A DNA stretch of 37,693 bases from Lacticigenium naphthae DSM 19658 (GTDB taxonomy: Bacteria; Bacillota; Bacilli; Lactobacillales; Carnobacteriaceae_A), in contig NZ_AUEG01000015.1 of NCBI RefSeq assembly GCF_000425865.1, positions 1 to 37,693 on the forward strand, written 5' to 3'. Below the pieces are notes generated by a model, which saw only the letters and a list, made by a program, of their open reading frames with translations, searched no databases and was not told the origin of the DNA. This document shows positions 33,006-37,693 of this stretch, piece after piece; the stretch's first letter is position 1; the number at the start of each line of letters is the position of its first letter. A program made the translations under genes and the position numbers.

Positions 33006-34256
33006 ATGTTTGACGTTTTTATCAACGATATCTTAAGTAATCCCGCTATTTTGATCGGGTTGTTCGTCCTCGCCGGCAATTTATTACTAAAATTTCCTGT
33101 AACGGATGTCCTGGCCAGTACGTTTAAAACCATCATCGGCTTCACCATGCTGAGCCTGGGGGCCGGTATTGCCGCCGGGACACTGGACAACTTTAGCGCC
33201 ATGTTCACGGAAGCCTTTGGCGTGTCCGCTGTCGTCATGAACACGGATGCTTACGGCGCGCTCCTGAACGAACGCTTCCCGCTGGCGCCCATCATTTTCA
33301 TTTCCGGCATGCTGCTGAACTTAGTAATCGCGAAATTCACCCGCTTCAAATACATTTACCTTTCCGGTCACTTGGCCTTGTATATGTCTGCGATGCTGGC
33401 CATGATCTTCCAGGATTTCCCGCCTGTCCTTGCCGTAGGGTTCAGTGCGCTGTTTCTCAGTGCCTACATGGCGCTTTCGCCCGCCCTGTTGCAACCGTAC
33501 ACGAAAGAGATCACCGGGACCGATAAATTTGCCGTCGCCAACTCCGGAAGTCTGAACTATTTCCTTGCAGCCAAACTGGGGCAAAAGTTTGGCAACAAAA
33601 AATATTCTACCGAAGAAATCAGTGTGCCCAGTTCCCTTGGTTTCTTGAAAGAACCCAGTGTCTCGATGTCCCTGACAATGTCTTCGCTTTTCATCCTGGT
33701 AAGCTTCTTTACTGGTTCAGCGTTCATTGAAACCGAACTCAGTGGCGGACAGAACTTTTTATTCTTCTCCTTCATGCAGGGGATCATTTTCGCAGCCGGC
33801 ATTCAAGTGCTCATCACGGGTATCACTTTAGCTATCGGTGAAATCATCCCGGCCTTTAGAGGGATAGCCGAGAAACTGATCGACGGAGCGATTCCCGGTC
33901 TGGATGCGCCCGTGATGTTGAAATACGCACCCAACGCGATGATTTTAGGCTTTATCGTCAGTCTCGTTGCCGGTATCTTCGGGATGTTTTTATTGACCCT
34001 CTTCTCGCTTCCGATCATCATCCCGGGCATGTTGCAGTACTTCTTTGTCGGTGGGATTTCTGCTACCTACGGTAACAGTACTGGAGGCAGAAAAGGTGCC
34101 CTGCTGGGTGCGCTGGCTGTTGGGCTGATGATGAGTTTCTTGCCTTCTTTATTCGTATTGTTTGTCGGTAGCCCGTCGGATACGCTCGTCTTTGGTGATT
34201 CCGACTTCACCGTACTGGGAATGCTCGTAGACAGTTTTGCTAGTCTGTTTAACTGA
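33006..34256 (+). CDS. PTS ascorbate-type (UlaA/SgaT) IIC transporter, orphan
   Basis: A 416-residue polytopic membrane protein with the UlaA/SgaT IIC fold. I start it at the ATG at 33006, which follows GGAGGAGG by 6 bases; a frame from 32928 adds a tyrosine-rich stretch without a ribosome binding site. Family features are the N-terminal FVLAGNLLLKFPVTDVLAST, IIGFTMLSLGAGIAAGTLDN, the segment GLDAPVMLKYAPNAMILGF, and GGISATYGNSTGGRKGALLG. Ten or so hydrophobic segments fit the family. It lacks IIB and IIA partners, either fused or adjacent, so phosphate transfer would need subunits from elsewhere. The GC content is higher than in the flanking region. Ascorbate is only one possible substrate. 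Confidence 0.88.
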   Translation: MFDVFINDILSNPAILIGLFVLAGNLLLKFPVTDVLASTFKTIIGFTMLSLGAGIAAGTLDNFSAMFTEAFGVSAVVMNTDAYGALLNERFPLAPIIFISGMLLNLVIAKFTRFKYIYLSGHLALYMSAMLAMIFQDFPPVLAVGFSALFLSAYMALSPALLQPYTKEITGTDKFAVANSGSLNYFLAAKLGQKFGNKKYSTEEISVPSSLGFLKEPSVSMSLTMSSLFILVSFFTGSAFIETELSGGQNFLFFSFMQGIIFAAGIQVLITGITLAIGEIIPAFRGIAEKLIDGAIPGLDAPVMLKYAPNAMILGFIVSLVAGIFGMFLLTLFSLPIIIPGMLQYFFVGGISATYGNSTGGRKGALLGALAVGLMMSFLPSLFVLFVGSPSDTLVFGDSDFTVLGMLVDSFASLFN

Positions 34257-34401
34257 TCGATACTTGTGCATCACCCAACGGACCTTATCCTTTAAACAGC
34301 CAGAATATAAATCGCTAGCACTCTTCTTACTAAAGAAAACCAGCGCGCGCGTTTAGTTGAAACACGGACCAACAGAGAGCTATTTGATCAGTAGAATAAA
34401 C

Positions 34402-34432
34402 AAAAGCCCGTCCAGATGTTGGACGGGCTTTT
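34402..34432. terminator. Bidirectional terminator
   Basis: AAAAGCCCGTCCA and TGGACGGGCTTTT form a perfect 13-bp stem with the 5-nt loop GATGT, with A and T runs at the sides. It lies between the converging PTS IIC and NlpC/P60-like genes and can serve both. Confidence 0.9.
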
Positions 34433-34547
34433 TTACTATGTAGTGAGTGAATGGAAGTCCTTCTCCATTCCACTAATATTCTTTCACTTTTTTCGACGAT
34501 TCGTTTGCACAGGTAACGGTTATCTTCTAGCCTGTTCCAGTTAACTA

Positions 34548-35156
34548 TTAAACGCGCTGACTCAGTTGTTGGTAGACAAGGCGAATAGGTCTGAGGTAAG
34601 GCCGACTGGAAAGCTTGAAATCGGCTGTTGCACGAATCAGTTCCGGATACTGTTGCAATTGCCCATCGTATACACAAGTTGGCTGGACGGCTTCGATGAC
34701 GTCTCTGGGATGCATCAGGTTCGGGCAGTTGTGCGATGATAAGATTCCTGCAGACTGCAAGAGTGTCGCAACGAACTCCGAACAGAATAAATGATTCGAC
34801 CGCTCCCACGAATACCGAAAATAAGCAGGCAATAAGCCCAACAAATTGTAATGCCAATCGTAAGACTCTGATTCAAAAGACCGCAGGAGCTTATGGATGG
34901 TCTGCCACTCTGCTTCCGTGACTGAGAGGGTGTGCACCCTTCCTTGCGACTGGCGATAAAACGGATGACTGAAGTTTTCTTTCGTGAAGCCAGCCATGAG
35001 CGGATTATTCGGTTGTTGTCGTCCAAAACTGTAAACATCGGATAACGACGAGTCCAAGGCAATGGATAAATGATTATATGGATACCGACTGAATTGCCGA
35101 ATGGTTTGACTCAGTACCGTTTGATTGTTGGTTTCTATAAGATAGACGAATGGCAT
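34548..35156 (-). CDS. Permuted NlpC/P60-like (YiiX/C92-type) protein
   Basis: A 202-residue protein resembling circularly permuted NlpC/P60 papain-fold enzymes. The conserved histidine is in RYPYNHLSIALDSSLSDVYS (His29), and the nucleophile cysteine is in SNHLFCSEFVATLLQSAG (near residue 125), in the permuted order His then Cys. PRDVIEA near the C-terminus is also typical. No signal peptide is visible, so it probably acts in the cytoplasm. Such proteins are thought to cleave or transfer amide or lipid-linked groups, but the substrate here is unknown. Another frame of the same stretch is open at 34330-34857, but it is a shadow. Confidence 0.78.
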   Translation of the reverse strand: MPFVYLIETNNQTVLSQTIRQFSRYPYNHLSIALDSSLSDVYSFGRQQPNNPLMAGFTKENFSHPFYRQSQGRVHTLSVTEAEWQTIHKLLRSFESESYDWHYNLLGLLPAYFRYSWERSNHLFCSEFVATLLQSAGILSSHNCPNLMHPRDVIEAVQPTCVYDGQLQQYPELIRATADFKLSSRPYLRPIRLVYQQLSQRV

Positions 35157-35854
35157 GTTGATTCCCTCTCGATAACAGTGATTTTTTTATTTTGATACGC
35201 CCTACGAACAGTCAGTTTCGAACGAGCATCCTCTTTTTTCGAAAGAAGTACCGCACCGACCAAGCTCAGCGAGCGTAAAGAAAAAGACAACAAGTTTATT
35301 CCCTTATTCCAGATTTCTTGATCAACTAATTCCTATATTTTTAACATCTACGAACACTCCAGAATTGGTTTAGTTCTTTGAAATTTGTTGGAGTTTATAT
35401 ACTTTTTAACTATACGATTCAATATGTCACTATCTTAGATTGTATAACACGCATCAACCATTTGTACAGTTCTTTTTTATGCAGGAGAATTAAACAGAAA
35501 TATATTGTATTAGTCTATTGATATTTGATCAATAGACTTTAAAAATTTAATTGTCTCATATAACTATGTTCATACTTTATTGACAAGAAGGAAAGGATTC
35601 AATAGTTAACGATCATCTTCATATGCATATTTTATTCATGCTTGCATTAATATTTACTGTGAAAATATAAATGATTTAATAAAATATCACAGCTTGTTTA
35701 ATCATTGATTTATTATAAAAAATAAATTGAAAACGCATCCAAAACAGATTATAATTACAGAGTATTATACGTCAGGAAAACATAACCATACATTCGAGGC
35801 CTCGATACTATTTTTTCATTTCGCATAATATAAAAAATCTGAAAGAGGTTATAC
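35157..35854. other. AT-rich intergenic stretch
   Basis: This 698-bp region has no credible gene. It contains an orphan 11-bp hairpin (AGTCTATTGAT / ATCAATAGACT, 5-nt loop, 35512-35538) and the 12-bp palindrome TCGAGGCCTCGA at 35794-35805, 49 bp upstream of the next start codon, which could be an operator. The composition is much more AT-rich than the genes to the left. Confidence 0.5.
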
Positions 35855-36289
35855 ATGGATACTATTTTGACAGAAGAGCGTTTTGTGGATAGAATAGCTT
35901 TACAGTTTGAAGAAGAAGGAATGCAGGTAGAAAGATGTTTAACCGAGGACGGATCAACTCTATTCACTATAGAGATTGATAGCCCTAGTCGCGGATCAAT
36001 AAAACTTGAAGTTTAATGCGACAGCCTCGTCCCTAATTTAATCACTTACCGTTACAGAGTAAAAAACCAATTCACCAAAGAAGAATTAACGCATGACTTG
36101 TATTACCGTTTAAATGAAATGAATAAAGAAGTTCGAGCTTTCAAATTTATAGTAGACGGATTGGATTTAGTTATTCAAACCACAGATTCATTTAATGAAT
36201 CTGAACTGTCTCCAATGGAGTTTTTCATGATGGACTATGATATGGTATTAGATCAATTCGGCATATATGATAGAGAGTACTTTGGATAA
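35855..36289 (+). pseudogene. Small acidic protein gene split by an in-frame stop
   Basis: From ATG 35855 (with GAAAGAGG upstream) the frame encodes 53 residues (MDTILTEERFVDRIALQFEE...) and stops at TAA, 36014-36016. The same frame then continues open for another 90 codons to the stop at 36287-36289, with protein-like sequence (YRYRVKNQFTKEELTHDLYY, FIVDGLDLVIQTTDSFNESE). Together they would be one acidic protein of about 143 residues, so a single nonsense change seems to have split it. The alternating strands and helices recall small YbjN-like or chaperone-like folds, but I do not recognise the family. It may instead be two short proteins, although the second lacks a start with a ribosome binding site. 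Confidence 0.6.
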
Positions 36290-36413
36290 GATACTATTAG
36301 TTTAGATAGTTAGTACACTAATTTTTAGAAACAACTAAGAATGAAATATACCGATTAAATAATAACAATTCACAAACACCTTTTCCACAGCAGGAAATAT
36401 GGAAAGAATGACA

Positions 36414-36456
36414 AAAAAATGAACCGTCACTCAATAAAAGAGTGGCGGTTCTTTCT
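36414..36456. terminator. Bidirectional terminator
   Basis: GAACCGTCACTC (36421-36432) and GAGTGGCGGTTC (36440-36451) pair, with one G-U, around a 7-nt loop. A run of A lies to the left and a T-rich tail to the right. Confidence 0.85.
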
Positions 36457-36522
36457 GACTATATGTAGGGATTTCTGTAAAAGCAATCGTAAATACTCTC
36501 TTAATTTTATCTGATTTTCGGT

Positions 36523-37178
36523 TTATATACAGTTTGATTCTACTGCAGGATAAGACTGTTCAGTAAAATATACTAATTTTGCTGCTTTCAATGTAGCTTC
36601 TCCACTTGAAATATTTTTTAGTTCTTTTGAGAAGAAGATTTTTAATCTTTGTTTTACTTAATTCATTAACATATAAGGGATGAGGAAACCGTTCAATATT
36701 AGTTAATACATATTTAGACAGATTAGTGGAATACAACGATTCTATTTCTGGAAAAGTTTGTTGAAGAACAGCGTGAAGTTGCGTTCTTTGTTTTATCAAA
36801 CTGGTATGAATTTCATTAAATAAAATAGACATCTCATGTATCTCTGAATAGATAGAGGTTTAATGAGTCTTTTGTTCACGATTAAAGCGATAGTGTGACT
36901 GTGCCAATTTATATGCATCAACTTTATCTGTTTTTTGCTACTAACGGATTTAGAATACAATAGTGTCTATCCTCTGTCTTTAGAAATGTCTCAATTTGGC
37001 GAGAATAAAAACCTGTAGCTTCATAAACCATTTCCATAGTTTCTTTATAAAGTTGGCTTTTTAAGTAATGAAATCCTTCTTGATTATGTGTAAACTCCCA
37101 CTCTGAAACGCATATTTTATCCACATAGATAACAACATAGCTTTTTCCTATATTGACATCTAAAGCCATTACTCTCAT
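36523..37178 (-). pseudogene. IS110-family transposase, broken
   Basis: The bottom strand begins MRVMALDVNIGKSYVVIYVD with AGGAGG upstream (start 37178). The first Asp and MVYEATGFYSRQIETFL are typical of the DEDD/RuvC-like N-terminal domain of IS110 transposases. The frame ends after ILNPLVAKNR at 36924. Sequence from the next block (KTDKVDAYKLAQSHYRF, a family motif) then appears in another frame. After a gap, QRTQLHAVLQQTFPEIESLY and FPHPLYV occur in the frame 36560-36832, and GEATLKAAKL...QSYPAVESN in yet another frame, ending at 36523. Several frameshifts and small deletions have destroyed it, and the C-terminal Transposase_20 domain is missing. Confidence 0.85.
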
Positions 37179-37388
37179 ATCCTGTTCCTCCTTTCTATTT
37201 AGTCTGAAGGTCTTCATTATGCCTAAACGATTCCACTTTCCTTTACAAGATCTCAAAGGATCGACATACTTCATACTGATTCAATTAAGGATAGTGAAAT
37301 GGGCCAATTTGACATACAGACTCACAGTCTTTCTATATTGACGGCCTCCTCTTCACTTCTACTACACAAAAAAGGTTCTATAATAAAT

Positions 37389-37429
37389 CGTGTTGGTGAG
37401 TTCTAATGAACTCGCTGGCACGTTTTTTT
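37389..37429 (+). terminator. Inward-facing hairpin of the ISL3 end
   Basis: The arms CGTGTTGGTGAGTTC and GAACTCGCTGGCACG pair with some mismatches around TAAT, then seven T residues follow. Such hairpins stop outside transcription from entering the transposase gene. Confidence 0.75.
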
Positions 37430-37502
37430 GTATATCAATAGAAAAAGGCCAGTAGATTCCCTTATAATTAAGTCGACGAAAACCAATCAAAGGAGAATCT
37501 AC

Positions 37503-37693
37503 ATGACCCACTCTCATATTATACGAAATTCGTTGAATATTAAAGACAAAAACATTATTTTTGATAGCGATGACTATCTTTGTCCAGAAGAAATGATCAG
37601 AGATACTAACTATATTGTTTACCAAGGAACCCTTACCTACAAGCCGAAGGCCTGTCATCACTGTGGATCTGTAAACCATGATTATGCAATCAC
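37503..37693 (+). CDS. ISL3-family transposase, N-terminal part
   Basis: The frame starts at ATG 37503 after AAAGGAG and runs off the window after 63 codons. The N-terminal IRNSLNIKDKNIIFDSDDYL and the later YQGTLTYKPKACHHCGSVN give the C-x-x-C start of the zinc-finger domain typical of ISL3 transposases. The catalytic DDE domain is beyond the edge, so I cannot say whether the gene is intact. Confidence 0.8.
   Translation, partial: MTHSHIIRNSLNIKDKNIIFDSDDYLCPEEMIRDTNYIVYQGTLTYKPKACHHCGSVNHDYAI

Larger units (their letters stand above)
37374..37693 (+). mobile_element. ISL3-family insertion sequence, left end (partial)
   Basis: GGTTCTATAATAAATCGTGTTG at 37374-37395 looks like the left inverted repeat of an ISL3-type element. 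A hairpin with T-tract (37389-37429) follows inside the element, then the transposase gene. The right end lies outside the window, so the target duplication cannot be checked. It inserted next to the dead IS110 copy. Confidence 0.7.

Noticed and set aside
34330..34857. 175-codon bottom-strand frame overlapping the NlpC/P60-like gene
   Set aside because: It runs in another frame over the C-terminal half of a recognisable protein, crosses the terminator at 34402 and has no credible start.

Overview
This window comes from a low-GC Gram-positive bacterium, most likely of the order Lactobacillales (Carnobacteriaceae- or Enterococcaceae-like). The evidence is AGGAGG-type ribosome binding sites throughout, a T-box leader, mannose-family PTS genes with the lacC/lacD tagatose pathway, a TcaA/YvbJ-like protein, and IS1380, IS110 and ISL3 type insertion sequences. 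The genus cannot be fixed from the sequence alone. I saw no rRNA, tRNA or CRISPR array.

Layout. 1-2.9 kb: an IS1380-type remnant has cut off an ABC sugar-uptake operon. The binding lipoprotein and first permease remain, but the second permease is reduced to its start codon and a few bases. The promoter carries a cre-like site and a perfect LacI-type operator. 3.2-4.0 kb: a pRiA4b ORF-3-like gene. 4.0-5.0 kb: mostly non-coding, with an AraC-type helix-turn-helix remnant. 5.0-8.0 kb: three co-directional genes for zinc-ribbon membrane proteins, the first TcaA/YvbJ-like. 8.5-9.1 kb: a tandem array of hairpins with a period of about 102.5 bp. 9.2-12.4 kb: two paralogous DUF1801 genes around a T-box(Asn)-asnA unit and an AT-rich HNH endonuclease gene.

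12.6-20.5 kb is the metabolic centre: a complete N-acetylgalactosamine operon (IIA, agaS, IIB, IIC, IID, nagA, lacC, lacD) with an adjacent GntR/UTRA regulator. The PTS imports and phosphorylates the amino sugar, NagA removes the acetyl group, AgaS converts galactosamine-6-P to tagatose-6-P, LacC makes the bisphosphate and LacD splits it to triose phosphates. The operon promoter lies between two copies of a TTGTTATAACCA-type operator. 20.7-25.0 kb: a family-2 glycosyltransferase, deoC, a class I aminotransferase and nanE.

25.1-26.3 kb and 29.7-30.2 kb hold copies of a second repeat family, period about 255 bp, made of chained imperfect hairpins. Between them are a TPR/helix-hairpin-helix protein and a two-gene wHTH + AbiEii-like nucleotidyltransferase module, a likely toxin-antitoxin or phage-defence pair, whose promoter is covered by nested inverted repeats. 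30.2-35.2 kb: an AIM24-family protein, a secreted multicopper oxidase, an orphan UlaA-type PTS IIC and a permuted NlpC/P60-like protein. 35.2-37.7 kb is AT-rich and decayed: an ORF split by one in-frame stop, a broken IS110 transposase, and the left end of an ISL3 element at the window edge.

The most unusual signal is the repeats. The 102-bp and 255-bp families differ in sequence, yet their best hairpins follow one geometry: 10-12 bp arms around a loop of exactly 11 nt. I do not recognise this as a named repeat class.
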